A stretch of DNA of 64,000 bases from Acidovorax sp. 1608163 (GCF_003669015.1 NZ_CP033069.1:2490501-2554500); one strand, 5' to 3'. Shown: positions 39,922 to 49,513, numbered from the stretch's first letter. The notes: generated from the letters alone by a model not told the origin. Program-made: numbers and translations.

Positions 39922-41268
39922 ATGTCCGCTGTTTTCAACTTCACTTTCGTGCCCTGGTTTCGCTCTGTGGCGCCTTACATCCACAAGTTTCGCAACCAGA
40001 CCTTTGTGATCGGGCTGACGGGTGAGGCGATTGCGGCGGGCAAGCTGCACAACATTGCGCAAGACTTGGCGCTGATCCAGGCCATGGGCGTCAAGATCGT
40101 TCTGGTACACGGCTTCAGGCCCCAGGTGAACGAGCAGCTGGCCGCCAAGGGGCATGCGGCCAAGTATTCGCACGGCATCCGCATCACCGATTCGGTGGCG
40201 CTGGACTGCGCCCAGGAAGCCGCAGGCCAACTGCGCTACGAAATTGAAGCCGCCTTCAGCCAGGGGCTGCCCAACACGCCCATGGCAGGCGCTACGGTGC
40301 GCGTCATTTCGGGCAACTTCCTCACCGCACGGCCCGTGGGCATTGTGGATGGGGTGGATTTTCAGCACTCAGGCCTGGTGCGTAAGGTGGATGTGGCGGG
40401 CATCACCCGCACACTGGACATGGGCGCGCTGGTGCTGCTTTCGCCCTTTGGCTTTTCACCCACCGGCGAGGCCTTCAACCTGAGCATGGAAGAAGTGGCC
40501 ACCAGCGTGGCGATTGAGCTGCAGGCCGACAAGCTGATCTTCTTGACCGAAGTGCCTGGCATCCGCATGCAGCCCGGCGAGCCCGAGAGCGAAGACAACC
40601 CCATCGACACCGAGCTGCCACTGGCCGCAGCCCAGGCCCTGCTGGCGCAGTTGCCCAGCGCCCAGGTACCGTCAGACACCGGCTTTTACCTGCAGCACTG
40701 CGTCAAGGCCTGCAAAGCCGGGGTGGAGCGCAGCCACATTCTGCCGTTCTCGGTGGACGGGTCGCTGCTGCTGGAGGTGTATGTGCACGATGGCATCGGC
40801 ACCATGGTCATCGACGAAAAGCTCGAGGAACTGCGCGAAGCCACGATTGACGATGTGGGCGGCATCCTGCAGTTGATTGAGCCGTTTGAAAAAGACGGCA
40901 CGCTGGTCAAGCGTGACCGCACCGAGATCGAGCGCGACATTGCCACCTACACCATCATCGACCACGACGGCGTGATTTTTGGCTGCGCCGCGCTGTACCC
41001 CTACCCCGAGGCCAAAACAGCCGAAATGGCTGCGGTCACCGTATCGCCCCAAAGCCAGGGTACGGGCGACGGCGAAAAGCTGCTCAAGCGTATCGAACAG
41101 CGCGCCCGCGCCATGGGGCTGGAAAGCATTTTTGTGCTGACCACCCGCACCATGCACTGGTTCATCAAACGCGGCTTCCAGCCCGTGGACCCCGACTGGC
41201 TGCCCGATGCCCGCAAGCGCAAATACAACTGGGACCGCAAGAGCCAGGTGCTGGTGAAAAAGCTGTAA
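39922..41268 (+). CDS. argA: Amino-acid N-acetyltransferase (N-acetylglutamate synthase)
   Basis: ArgA catalyses the first step of arginine synthesis, acetylation of glutamate. The 448 residues comprise an amino-acid-kinase-like domain (residues about 1-290, VLVHGFRPQVNEQLAAKG, LLSPFGFSPTGEAFNL) that binds the feedback inhibitor arginine, and a C-terminal GNAT domain (AAVTVSPQSQGTGDGEKLL, the acetyl-CoA loop; FVLTTRTMHWFIKRGF). Length and order match the classical bacterial enzyme. The ATG at 39922 is chosen as the first codon before the conserved WFRSVAPYIHKFRNQTFVIG; upstream sequence in frame is non-conserved. A strong terminator follows. Confidence 0.94.
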   Translation: MSAVFNFTFVPWFRSVAPYIHKFRNQTFVIGLTGEAIAAGKLHNIAQDLALIQAMGVKIVLVHGFRPQVNEQLAAKGHAAKYSHGIRITDSVALDCAQEAAGQLRYEIEAAFSQGLPNTPMAGATVRVISGNFLTARPVGIVDGVDFQHSGLVRKVDVAGITRTLDMGALVLLSPFGFSPTGEAFNLSMEEVATSVAIELQADKLIFLTEVPGIRMQPGEPESEDNPIDTELPLAAAQALLAQLPSAQVPSDTGFYLQHCVKACKAGVERSHILPFSVDGSLLLEVYVHDGIGTMVIDEKLEELREATIDDVGGILQLIEPFEKDGTLVKRDRTEIERDIATYTIIDHDGVIFGCAALYPYPEAKTAEMAAVTVSPQSQGTGDGEKLLKRIEQRARAMGLESIFVLTTRTMHWFIKRGFQPVDPDWLPDARKRKYNWDRKSQVLVKKL

Positions 41269-41293
41269 ACGCCCTTCTACGCCCCCAAAACCG

Positions 41294-41330
41294 AAACGGC
41301 CTGCGTTACACAACGCAGGCCGTTTGCTTT
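41294..41330 (+). terminator. Strong terminator between argA and the HDOD gene
   Basis: AAACGGCCTGCGTT and AACGCAGGCCGTTT form a perfect 14-bp stem around ACAC, followed by GCTTT. The flanking A and T runs let it act on both convergent transcripts. Confidence 0.85.
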
Positions 41331-41376
41331 GGCGGGCCCTCCGCCCATGCCTGCCAGGCAAGGGGGAGCGAAGCGG

Positions 41377-42312
41377 CTACTGCATCACGCCTTCAAAGGC
41401 GGCGTACAGCTCGTCAATCCAGTGGTCCAACTCGTCCTGCGTTACGTGCAGGTGCTCCATGCAGGCCTGGCCGTGTTGCTGCCACTCGCGCGTGGGTGAA
41501 AGGTTTTCGTGGTGGTTGACCAGAAACTCGGCCAGCAAGCCCAGGGCGACCAAGTGCCGCACGGTCGCGTCAAACCGCTCATCGTTCAGGCAGGCAAAGT
41601 CGTGGTGCAACCAGATGGCCTGCGCCACCTCGGGCGGCAGGTGCCAGGTGCGCGCCACGATGGCGCCCATCACCGCATGGTCGGTGCGGTGGGATGCGTT
41701 CTCGGTCTGGGTGAAAGTGCGGTCTTTGCGGGCCAGGGCTTCGGTCACGGTGCCGGCGTAGCCTCGCACCGCCTTCACCAGCACGGGCATGCCCACATGG
41801 CAAAACAGCCCAAAGCTGTAGCCCAGCCCTGGGTCAAAGCTGTAGAGCTGGCGGCCAATGTGCTCGCAAGCAATGGCCTTGCGCTGCGAGCTTTCCCAAA
41901 AATGCTCCAGCAGCGGCGTGCGCACATGCAGCGCATTGCGGGTGATGAAGGCAGACAACAACTCCACCGAGGGTTGCAGGCCCAGCACCGTCAGGGCCAT
42001 ACCCACGGTTTGCACGGGTTGCGCCAGGGCATAAAGGGGGCTGTTGGCGGTGCGGATCAAGGCGGCAGCCATGGCAACGTCCGAAGACGCCAACTGCTCC
42101 ATGGCGGCGGAGTCCAGCTCGGGCGCGGCAATGATCTCTTGCAGGCGCACCAGTGACTCGGGGCATGGCGGAATCACAATCGCCCGCACGCTGGGATGCG
42201 CCCGGGCCTTCTGGATGTCTTGGTCGATCAAATGAGAGGTCACGGCAGGTTGGCGTGCAGACACCGAAGCGGACATGGAGACGCCCTTCGATACGGTTTC
42301 AATTGGTTGCAT
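41377..42312 (-). CDS. HDOD-domain signalling protein
   Basis: HDOD domains are HD-related output or adaptor domains in bacterial signalling, mostly without hydrolase activity. The 311 residues contain VIPPCPESLVRLQEIIAAPE at the start of the domain, then SSDVAMAAALIRTANSPLY, VLGLQPSVELLSAF and GLFCHVGMPVL, the usual HDOD pattern. No other domain is visible. Possible starts are at 42339, 42312 and 42276; I use 42312, while 42276 has a GAAGGG 7-8 bases upstream and may be the true start. It is convergent with argA. Confidence 0.85.
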   Translation of the reverse strand: MQPIETVSKGVSMSASVSARQPAVTSHLIDQDIQKARAHPSVRAIVIPPCPESLVRLQEIIAAPELDSAAMEQLASSDVAMAAALIRTANSPLYALAQPVQTVGMALTVLGLQPSVELLSAFITRNALHVRTPLLEHFWESSQRKAIACEHIGRQLYSFDPGLGYSFGLFCHVGMPVLVKAVRGYAGTVTEALARKDRTFTQTENASHRTDHAVMGAIVARTWHLPPEVAQAIWLHHDFACLNDERFDATVRHLVALGLLAEFLVNHHENLSPTREWQQHGQACMEHLHVTQDELDHWIDELYAAFEGVMQ

Positions 42313-42414
42313 TGTGCCGCCAAAACAGCCCCACGCCACGCAATAAGACCCAGAACAACGCTGGCAACAATCCGCTTGCCAAGCCCCTCATGGCGCGGCA
42401 AGCGCAGCCCCCGC

Positions 42415-43362
42415 TCAGATACCGGCGCCCTCCAGGCCCTGCAAATCGGCACGGGTGGCCAGGCTGTTGCGCCCCGGCATGGTCTCGCCCAGGTAGTCCA
42501 GAAAGCGCCGCACTGCAGGCGACAGACCCCGGCGCGAGGCAAACACCGCGTGCACGATGGCTGGCGGTGGCGCCCAGTCGGGCAGCACGCGCACCAGGCG
42601 GCGCTCGCGCATTTCCTCCTGGCACATGTAGTCGGGCAGCCAGCAAATGCCCGTGCCAGCCAGCGCAGCAAACTTGAGCGTGAGCAAATCGTCGGCCACA
42701 TAGCGCGGTGTGTAGTGCACCACCTGGTGCACGCCGCCTGGGCCAATCAGGCTCCAGGTGGCGCGCCCGTCAGGGGCGGACATGGCAATGCTGTCAATGC
42801 GGGCGAGGTCCTCCAGGGTTTGAGGGGTGCCTTGGCGGATCAGCAAATCCGGGCTGGCCACCAGCACCTGCGTGGCCCGGTCCAGCCGTTTGACGACCAT
42901 GCTGGCACTGTCCTCCAGCGAAGGGCGCACCCGCAGCGCCACGTCGATCCCCTCCTCCACCACATTCACCGCCCGGTTGCTCACCTGCATCTCCACCCGC
43001 ACCAGCGGGTGCTGCGCCAAGAACGCGGGCATCAGCTCGGCCAACACGGTTTGGGCCAGCGTGACGGGGCAGCTCACGCGCACCGTGCCACGCGGCTCGG
43101 TTTGCACCTGGGCCACGGTGTCGGCTGCGGCCTGGGCCGATTCGCGCATGGCCTGGCAGTGCCGCAAATAGGCCTCGCCCACCTCGGTCAGCGAGAGCTT
43201 GCGCGTGGTGCGCTGCAGCAGGCGCACACCCAGGTGGGCTTCCAGATCAGACACCCGGCGCGAAAGGCGCGACTTGGGGATGCCCAGGGCCCGCCCGGCG
43301 GCCGCAAAGCCACCGCGCTCGACCACCTCGGCAAAGTACAGCATGTCGTTCAGGTCTTGCAT
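42415..43362 (-). CDS. LysR-family transcriptional regulator
   Basis: The 315 residues show the N-terminal winged helix-turn-helix ([20 protein letters not shown], about residues 19-38) and a LysR substrate-binding domain ([20 protein letters not shown], then IDVALRVRP). It diverges from azoR, and a perfect inverted repeat lies between the genes, so it probably controls azoR, possibly in response to quinones or electrophiles as for similar regulators. The ATG at 43362 sits six residues before the conserved [12 protein letters not shown]. Confidence 0.9.
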   Translation of the reverse strand: MQDLNDMLYFAEVVERGGFAAAGRALGIPKSRLSRRVSDLEAHLGVRLLQRTTRKLSLTEVGEAYLRHCQAMRESAQAAADTVAQVQTEPRGTVRVSCPVTLAQTVLAELMPAFLAQHPLVRVEMQVSNRAVNVVEEGIDVALRVRPSLEDSASMVVKRLDRATQVLVASPDLLIRQGTPQTLEDLARIDSIAMSAPDGRATWSLIGPGGVHQVVHYTPRYVADDLLTLKFAALAGTGICWLPDYMCQEEMRERRLVRVLPDWAPPPAIVHAVFASRRGLSPAVRRFLDYLGETMPGRNSLATRADLQGLEGAGI

Positions 43363-43463
43363 GGGCCAGCCGTCCACAAGGGTTGAAAAGCCAAGGAATC
43401 AAGCGCAGGGAGCATGTATTGCGGCTTGCAAAGTCACGCGCACAGCCCCAATGCACTCACTCC

Positions 43464-43487
43464 GATTGTTCCATTTTTAGAACAATC
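43464..43487. promoter_or_regulatory. Probable LysR operator between the LysR gene and azoR
   Basis: A perfect inverted repeat, GATTGTTC (43464-43471), 8 nt, GAACAATC (43480-43487), fits the T-N11-A rule for LysR regulators. It is about 100 bp from each start codon. Confidence 0.65.
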
Positions 43488-43589
43488 TATCGCATTTGCG
43501 GCAGCTTATCAATCTTTGTGAGCCCCATCACAATTCACCCATGGCCGCAAAGTCTGGCGGCATCCACCATCGACATCACGGAAAACACC

Positions 43590-44204
43590 ATGCAATTGCT
43601 TCACATCGACTCGTCTATCGCCGGCGCCGCCTCGGTTTCTCGCCAGCTCACTGCCCAGGTGGTGGATGCCTGGAAGGCCAGCCACCCCAACACCCAGGTG
43701 AGCTACCTGGACCTGGTGGCCAGTGCCCCCAACCACTTCACCATGGACGCCATGGCCCCCCGCACCGGCCAGACCGATGGCCTGAGCGAAGCCCAATTGC
43801 GCGAAAACGCTGTGTCCGAACAACTGGTGAGCCAGTTCCTGGCGGCAGACGTGGTGGTGATTGGCGCCCCGTTCTACAACTTCGGCATCCCCACCCAGCT
43901 CAAGGCCTGGATTGACCGCCTCGCCCAGCCCGGCCGCACCTTCAAGTACGGCGCCAACGGCCCCGAAGGCCTGGCCAAGGGCAAGATCGTGATCATTGCC
44001 TCGGCCCGTGGCGGTGTGTACTCCACCAGCGAAGGTGGCCGCGCCATGGAACACCAGGAAAGCTACCTGCAAACCGTAATGGGCTTCTTTGGCGTGACCG
44101 ACGTGCGCTTTGTGCGCGCTGAAGGGGTCTCCATGGGCCCTGACGCCAAGGCCCAGGCGTTGGCCGCTGTGGCCCAGCAAATCAGCACGCACACCGCCGC
44201 CTGA
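43590..44204 (+). CDS. azoR: FMN-dependent NADH-azoreductase
   Basis: AzoR is a flavodoxin-fold enzyme reducing quinones and azo compounds with NAD(P)H. The 204 residues match the family: [20 protein letters not shown] (FMN phosphate loop), [18 protein letters not shown], and [11 protein letters not shown]. The ATG at 43590 begins the first beta strand. It diverges from the LysR regulator gene across the inverted repeat at 43464-43487. A long terminator follows. Confidence 0.93.
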   Translation: MQLLHIDSSIAGAASVSRQLTAQVVDAWKASHPNTQVSYLDLVASAPNHFTMDAMAPRTGQTDGLSEAQLRENAVSEQLVSQFLAADVVVIGAPFYNFGIPTQLKAWIDRLAQPGRTFKYGANGPEGLAKGKIVIIASARGGVYSTSEGGRAMEHQESYLQTVMGFFGVTDVRFVRAEGVSMGPDAKAQALAAVAQQISTHTAA

Positions 44205-44248
44205 CCGGCCCGAAACAGCGCACAGTGCCCCTGCGCACAGCGCTCTGC

Positions 44249-44302
44249 AGCCCCGGCTTCCTGGCAACGCACCATGCGTGCCCAGGAAGCCGGGGCTTTT
44301 TT
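44249..44302 (+). terminator. Rho-independent terminator after azoR
   Basis: AGCCCCGGCTTCCTGG (44249-44264) pairs perfectly with CCAGGAAGCCGGGGCT (44282-44297), a 16-bp stem with a 17-nt loop, followed by six T. Confidence 0.92.
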
Positions 44303-44512
44303 GCGCCCACTGCAGGATTGCAAACAATCTTCAAGTCTGTCCGGTCGCTGACCCAAGCCGAGACATTTGTGTATTAATGTAAATTCGGCATGACACGCTC
44401 CAGGCACTTTGGCTTGTTGGCGTGCGGTTTTCAGGGTGACCCGAGGTGCTTTGGCCCGTCAACGGCTGCAAAGGCGTCTTGGTAGCCCTTCTGGGACTTG
44501 AGATTGGCTTGT
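44303..44512. other. Upstream region of the binding-protein/diguanylate-cyclase pair
   Basis: About 210 bp with no gene. It should hold the promoter for the two downstream genes. I see only a short AT-rich patch near 44370-44392 and no firm promoter. Confidence 0.35.
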
Positions 44513-45604
44513 ATGTTTCTGCGTCGATGGCTGCTGTGCTGCATGTGCTGCCTGCCGCTGTGGGCGCAAGCGCAAACGATTGCGTTCATCAATCCGGGCA
44601 AGAAAGACGAGCCTTTTTGGCGCACGGTGAGCGAATCCATGCACGCCGCATCGCGCAGCCTGGGAATGCGGCTGGAAGAGCAGTTTGCCGAGCGCCAGCA
44701 CCTGAGCGTGTTCAACATCGCCAAAGCCATCGCCGCACGCCCCGCCGCAGAGCGGCCGGACTACGTGATCCTGACCAACGACTACGGCACGGGCCCGGAG
44801 CTGCTGCGCATTTTTGATGGGACGGGCATTCGCAGCTTCATGGCGTTCAGCACGCTCACCACCCCAGAGCGCGTGCAACACGGAGGCCCACGGGAGCAGT
44901 TCAAGGACTGGATCGGCTCGCTGGAGCCCCGCGCACAAGACGCAGGCTACCTCACCGCCCAAGCGCTGATGGCCAAAGGCCGCGCCATGCGCGCCCATGG
45001 CCCCGACGGCAAGCTGCACCTGCTGGCCATTGCCGGAGACCGATCCACCAACTCATCCATCCAGCGCAACGAGGGCATGCAGCGCGCTGTGCGGCAAGCC
45101 CCCGATGTGGTGCTGGAGCAAACCGTGTACGCGGGCTGGTCACGCGCCAAGGCGCAAGAGCAAATGGGCTGGCTGCTGCAGCGCCACCCCCAGGCCCGGC
45201 TGGTGTGGACCGGCAGCGACCTGATGGCCTTTGGCGCCATGGATGCACTCGTCGCCGCTGGCGCAGGGCAGCCGGGCCGCACCGTCTGGTTCAGCTCGGT
45301 CAATACCTCACTGCAAGCGCTGCAAAGCCTGCGCAGCGGCCAACTGGCGGCGCTGGCGGGTGGCCATTTCATCGCCGGTGCCTGGGCGCTGGTGATGCTG
45401 TACGACTACCACCATGGCCGCGACTTTGCGAGCGAGGGGCTGGAGTTGGAGCGCCCCATGTTCACGCTGTTCACCCCGGCCATGGCCCGCCGCTACCAGC
45501 AGCGCTTTGGCCAGGGGTTTGATCGGCTGGACGTGCGCCCCTACAGCAAGGTGCTCAACCCCACCGTTCAACGCTACCAGTTCGGCTTTGCCCAGCTGCT
45601 TTGA
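44513..45604 (+). CDS. Periplasmic binding protein (sugar/autoinducer-binding-like)
   Basis: A 363-residue exported protein of the type I periplasmic binding fold (Peripla_BP_4-like). The signal peptide spans MFLRRWLLCCMCCLPLWAQA, and the mature part begins QTIAFINPGKKDEPFWRTVS, with GMQRAVRQAPDVVLEQ and LVWTGSDLMAFGAMDAL in the two lobes. There are no ABC permease or ATPase genes nearby. Its stop overlaps the ATG of a membrane diguanylate cyclase by one base (TGATG), so the likely role is to carry ligand to that sensor, as LuxP does for LuxQ; this is inference. The ATG at 44513 is preferred over an in-frame TTG at 44498. Confidence 0.78.
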   Translation: MFLRRWLLCCMCCLPLWAQAQTIAFINPGKKDEPFWRTVSESMHAASRSLGMRLEEQFAERQHLSVFNIAKAIAARPAAERPDYVILTNDYGTGPELLRIFDGTGIRSFMAFSTLTTPERVQHGGPREQFKDWIGSLEPRAQDAGYLTAQALMAKGRAMRAHGPDGKLHLLAIAGDRSTNSSIQRNEGMQRAVRQAPDVVLEQTVYAGWSRAKAQEQMGWLLQRHPQARLVWTGSDLMAFGAMDALVAAGAGQPGRTVWFSSVNTSLQALQSLRSGQLAALAGGHFIAGAWALVMLYDYHHGRDFASEGLELERPMFTLFTPAMARRYQQRFGQGFDRLDVRPYSKVLNPTVQRYQFGFAQLL

Positions 45605-46884
45605 TGCCCCACATGCCCCAGCGCCCATTCCGCTCCATTGCCAGTGTGCTCATCCGCCGCACCATCGTGCTGGCGGTGTTGTGCACGTTGCTGGTGTTTG
45701 GCGTGCAAAGCTGGCTGCTGCGCGCCCAGCACCAAAAGCAGTTTGAGATGGCGATCAACGATGTGGCCAACACCAGCGTGCCGCTGCTGGCCGTGGCGCT
45801 GTGGGACATAGAAACCCAGGCTATTGCCGCGCAACTGCAGCGCATTGCCCAGAAGCCAGAGATTGGCTACGCACGCCTGCAAGCAGCGGGTGGCCAGCGC
45901 TTTGAGGCAGGCAACCCCGCCCTGCTCGCCCAGGGGGTGTCGCGCCAGATTGCCATCCTGCCACCCCAGCCCGCCCAGGGTGCGCCAGCGCTGGGGGTGT
46001 TGGAGCTCACCGGCAACCCCGACTACCTGTGGCAAGGGCTGCGTGCCGAGGGGCTGCGCATTTTGCTGGGCTACAGCCTGCTCACCGCAGGCATTTGCGC
46101 GCTGATGGCCTTCATGCTCAAACAGCTGCTGCAAAAGCCGCTGTCAACCGTGGCCGAATTTGCCAACGACGTTTGCCCTCGCCACCTGACCACCCCGCTG
46201 CGGCTGAACCGCCCGCCCCAGGCCCACAGTGATGAAATCGACCAGCTGGAGACGGGCGTCATCAAACTACAGACAGCGCTGCAACAGCACATCCACAACC
46301 TGGATGACCTGGTGGCCGAGCGCACCGAGCAGCTGGAGCGGCTGCTGGAGGAGATTCGGCACCTGTCTGTCACCGATGGGCTCACGGGCACCTTCAACCG
46401 GCGCGCGCTGCAAGACAGGCTGCCCGCAGAAATCGACCGTGCCCAGCGCTATGGCCGGGCTTTGTCGGTGATCTTCATGGACATCGACCACTTCAAGCAG
46501 TTCAACGACGCCCATGGCCATGCCCTGGGCGACGAGGTGCTGCGCAATGCGGCCAGCCATGTCAGCGCCAGCCTGCGCCATGGGGTGGACTGGGTGGCGC
46601 GCTACGGTGGTGAAGAGTTTGTGGTGGTACTGCCAGAAACCGAGCTGGACGCCGCCATGGCCACCGCCCAGCGCCTGTGCCGCAGCCTGCCCGAGCAGCC
46701 CCTGGAGTCAGCGCGCATGGCTCGCCCTGCCGGGGGCAGCGTTCCGCCGCTGACCATCAGCGCCAGCTTTGGGGTCACGGCCTACCGGGCGGGGGAAAAC
46801 ACCAGCGCCTTGCTGGCACGCGCCGATGCGCTGGTGTACGAGGCCAAGTCCCGTGGCAGGCAGCAGGTGGTGGGCCGGGCCTGA
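45604..46884 (+). CDS. Membrane diguanylate cyclase (GGDEF)
   Basis: It would make c-di-GMP from two GTP. The 426 residues have a transmembrane helix (about 17-40), a periplasmic sensor of about 120 residues, a second helix pair (GLRILLGYSLLTAGICALM), a HAMP-like linker and coiled coil (LDDLVAERTEQLERLLEEI), and the GGDEF domain with DGLTGTFNRRALQDRL, FMDIDHFKQFNDAHGHALGD and the active motif RYGGEEF. The inhibitory I-site (RxxD) reads HGVD before the active motif, so the conserved Arg is missing and product inhibition is probably lost. It is coupled to the upstream binding-protein gene by TGATG. An ATG at 45613 is an alternative start. Confidence 0.9.
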   Translation: MPHMPQRPFRSIASVLIRRTIVLAVLCTLLVFGVQSWLLRAQHQKQFEMAINDVANTSVPLLAVALWDIETQAIAAQLQRIAQKPEIGYARLQAAGGQRFEAGNPALLAQGVSRQIAILPPQPAQGAPALGVLELTGNPDYLWQGLRAEGLRILLGYSLLTAGICALMAFMLKQLLQKPLSTVAEFANDVCPRHLTTPLRLNRPPQAHSDEIDQLETGVIKLQTALQQHIHNLDDLVAERTEQLERLLEEIRHLSVTDGLTGTFNRRALQDRLPAEIDRAQRYGRALSVIFMDIDHFKQFNDAHGHALGDEVLRNAASHVSASLRHGVDWVARYGGEEFVVVLPETELDAAMATAQRLCRSLPEQPLESARMARPAGGSVPPLTISASFGVTAYRAGENTSALLARADALVYEAKSRGRQQVVGRA

Positions 46885-46913
46885 GCCACTAGGCGGGGGC
46901 AGAAACCGCCATG

Positions 46914-46982
46914 CAATTACTATCAAAACAATAGCTGCTAGCGCTTTATCTGCAAGCGCCAGGGGCATTTTTTATCCCAAAC
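46914..46982 (+). repeat. Dispersed palindromic repeat, copy 4
   Basis: ATAGCTGCTAGCGCTT, a 7-nt spacer, AAGCGCCAGGGGCATTTTTT. It fills the 99-bp gap between the convergent diguanylate cyclase and GGDEF-EAL genes and may also act as their 3' hairpin. Confidence 0.85.
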
Positions 46983-46983
46983 C

Positions 46984-49338
46984 TCAAATACAGGCATCCA
47001 TCGCATCGTGCTCATCCCCCTGCGGGGGCTGCCGGGCTCCGGCACGTTGCAGCCACTGCGCCTGCAAGGTCTCGGGCGGCTGGGCTTTGGCAAACAACCA
47101 CCCCTGAAACCGGTGGCAGCCCATGCCCACCAGCAGGTCAAACTGCGCCTGTGTCTCCACGCCCTCGGCCACCACCTCCAGTTGCAGGGTGCGGGCCAGG
47201 GCATGCACGGTGGCGCAAATCTCGCGGTCGTTGGCGTCTTCGCAGATGTCGCTGACAAACGCCTTGTCGATCTTCAGCTCACCCACAGGCAAGCGCTTGA
47301 GCTTGATGAGCGATGAATGGCCGGTGCCAAAGTCGTCAATCGACAAAGCAAACCCCATGTGCCGCAAATCCACGGCGGCGGCATACAAGGATTCGTCCAA
47401 CAGCTCTGACTCGGTGATCTCCAGCACGAAATCAGCGGGTGCGCGCCCGGCCTCATGCACCAGGGCCAGCAGCGACTGGGCAAACTGCGGCTCGCGCAGC
47501 TGGATGGTGGAGATGTTCACCGAGATCACCGGCACCACGAAGCCCGCAGCGTCCCACACTGCGGCCTGGCGGCAGGCGGTCTCAAACACCCAGCGCCCCA
47601 GCGGCACGATGAGGCCACTGGCCTCGGCAATGGGGATGAACTCATCGGGCGGCACCATGCGCCCGTCCAGGCGCCAACGCATCAGCGCCTCCACCCCCAC
47701 CAGTTGCTGGCGCCTGTCTACCTGCGGCTGGTACTCCAGGCTCAGCTCTCCGGCCTGCAACGCCTGGTGCAAGCGGCGGCGCAACGCCTGGCGGCCCTGT
47801 GCCTGTCGGGTGAACTCGTCGATATAAAAGCGGTAGGTGCCGCGCCCTGCCTCCTTGATGGCATTCAAAGCCGTGTGAGCGTTACGCACCAAAGTGACAG
47901 CATCAGGGGCATCGTCAGGGAACAAACTGATGCCAATGCTGGCCCCCACAAACTGCGCGCCCACGCCCGGCAGCTGCCAGGGCTGCGTGAAGCTCTCGAC
48001 CAGCGAAGCGGCCAGCTGCGCGACCTCGTTGCGGGTGTGCGAGCGCGCAAGCATGACCATGAACTCGTCCTCACCCAGCCGCGCCAGAAAGCCGCGCCCT
48101 TGCAAATGATCGGCAATGCGCTTGGCGGCCTCCACCAGCAGCTTGTCGCCCGTGCGATGGCCAAAAGTTTCGTTCACGTTGTTGAAGTGGTCCAGATCCA
48201 GCAGCAGCACCGCCACGCACTGCCCGCTCTGGGGGCCCTGCTGCACCGCCAGTTGCACGGCCTGGTCGAGCGCGTCTTCAAAGTAACGGCGGTTGGGCAG
48301 GCCCGTCAGCATGTCGAAGTGAGCGACGTGATAGAGCTGCTCTTCGTTGCGCAAAATGGCCGCCTCGGCCATGCGCAAGCGGTCCAGCAGGCTCACCACA
48401 ATGGCCTGGCGCAGGGCCGCCAGCACCAGCACCAACAGGCAGCAGCCCAAAATCAAGGCGTACACCACACTGCGCGCGCCAGCCGCCGCAAACAGCAGCC
48501 ACAGCGTTGCACTGGCCATCAGCATGGTGGCCAGGGGCACCAGGTTCACCACCTGCTCGCAGCGGTGGCGGTAGGCTGCGTCGTTGCTCAACTCGGCCTG
48601 AAAATACCGCGCCCCCCAGCCCAGGGCCAGCGCAGCCAGCGAGAACAAGCCGTTGAACCAGCTGCCCGGCGCCAGCTCGCCATGCAGCGCCAGCAGGTTC
48701 CAGTGCATCCAGCTGAGCCCGTAGCACACCATGCCCGCAATGATGAGCCCATGCGAGAGCCGCCAGCGCACCCCCACGCTGGGCACCGCCAGCGCCGTGA
48801 CACTGGCCGCCGTGAGAAAGCTCACGGGGTACAGCACCATCACCGCGCCCACCAACAGGGTGTTCAACTCGCCACTGGGCACATACACCACCAGCGTCAC
48901 GGCCAGCAGGGCCAGAACAGCGCCACCAAAGTCCAGTGATGCGGGGTAGACCCGGTCGGGCGCAATACGCTGAAAGGTCACGCGCATCACCGTCAGCGCC
49001 CACACGGGCCCTGCGGCCAAAAATAAAGCATCGGCAGGCGAAGGGAACGGGTTCCAGTCCGTGGCCACCTGCACATTCCACATCAACTGCCCCGCCAGAA
49101 TCAAAAGCGCCCCCAGCAGCAACCCGTTGTGCAGGCTGTGGTCCATCACCGACGCCTGCACCCTGCCCCGCCACGCCAAAAAGGCCGAAAGCAAAAACGC
49201 CAGCGTCCAGCTGGCGTTATCGAAAAAAACCTGGGCGGCACGGTCAGACGCCAGCAATGCAGCGGCGAACAGCCCTACCGTCAGGGCTGTACAGCCAGCA
49301 ACCAGCCACTTCTCAGCTTGGGGCATCCGCATCTGCAT
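46984..49338 (-). CDS. Membrane GGDEF-EAL protein, probably a c-di-GMP phosphodiesterase
   Basis: About 784 residues. The N-terminal 310 residues carry eight to ten hydrophobic helices, then a GGDEF domain and an EAL domain. The GGDEF motif is GEDEF (RLGEDEFMVML), so cyclase activity is doubtful and the domain may be regulatory. The EAL domain looks complete: VEALMRW, SVNIST, EITESELLD, DDFGTGHSSL, KIDKAFV and AEGVETQAQFD. It is convergent with the diguanylate cyclase, with a palindromic repeat between them. I use the ATG at 49338, which has GGAGAG about ten bases upstream; the ATG at 49356 would add six residues. Confidence 0.88.
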   Translation of the reverse strand: MQMRMPQAEKWLVAGCTALTVGLFAAALLASDRAAQVFFDNASWTLAFLLSAFLAWRGRVQASVMDHSLHNGLLLGALLILAGQLMWNVQVATDWNPFPSPADALFLAAGPVWALTVMRVTFQRIAPDRVYPASLDFGGAVLALLAVTLVVYVPSGELNTLLVGAVMVLYPVSFLTAASVTALAVPSVGVRWRLSHGLIIAGMVCYGLSWMHWNLLALHGELAPGSWFNGLFSLAALALGWGARYFQAELSNDAAYRHRCEQVVNLVPLATMLMASATLWLLFAAAGARSVVYALILGCCLLVLVLAALRQAIVVSLLDRLRMAEAAILRNEEQLYHVAHFDMLTGLPNRRYFEDALDQAVQLAVQQGPQSGQCVAVLLLDLDHFNNVNETFGHRTGDKLLVEAAKRIADHLQGRGFLARLGEDEFMVMLARSHTRNEVAQLAASLVESFTQPWQLPGVGAQFVGASIGISLFPDDAPDAVTLVRNAHTALNAIKEAGRGTYRFYIDEFTRQAQGRQALRRRLHQALQAGELSLEYQPQVDRRQQLVGVEALMRWRLDGRMVPPDEFIPIAEASGLIVPLGRWVFETACRQAAVWDAAGFVVPVISVNISTIQLREPQFAQSLLALVHEAGRAPADFVLEITESELLDESLYAAAVDLRHMGFALSIDDFGTGHSSLIKLKRLPVGELKIDKAFVSDICEDANDREICATVHALARTLQLEVVAEGVETQAQFDLLVGMGCHRFQGWLFAKAQPPETLQAQWLQRAGARQPPQGDEHDAMDACI

Positions 49339-49454
49339 CGGCAAACAGCTCTCCATTCAGGTTAAGCCATGCGTTTACATAAGCTTACATGATGACGGTG
49401 TCCGGGTTTTCAGGGCGGCAAGCCAAACCCCATGGCTGGTTGCCCGCAGGCCCA

Positions 49455-49481
49455 TAAAAAAAGCGGGCCGAGGCCCGCTTT
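49455..49481 (-). terminator. Rho-independent terminator after metQ
   Basis: Read on the minus strand: AAGCGGGCC and GGCCCGCTT (9 bp, very short loop, so fewer pairs form in practice), then a run of eight T overlapping the stem end. Confidence 0.85.
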
Positions 49482-49513
49482 GATTTCCAGATGGGTGCGA
49501 TCCACCCAGCGGC

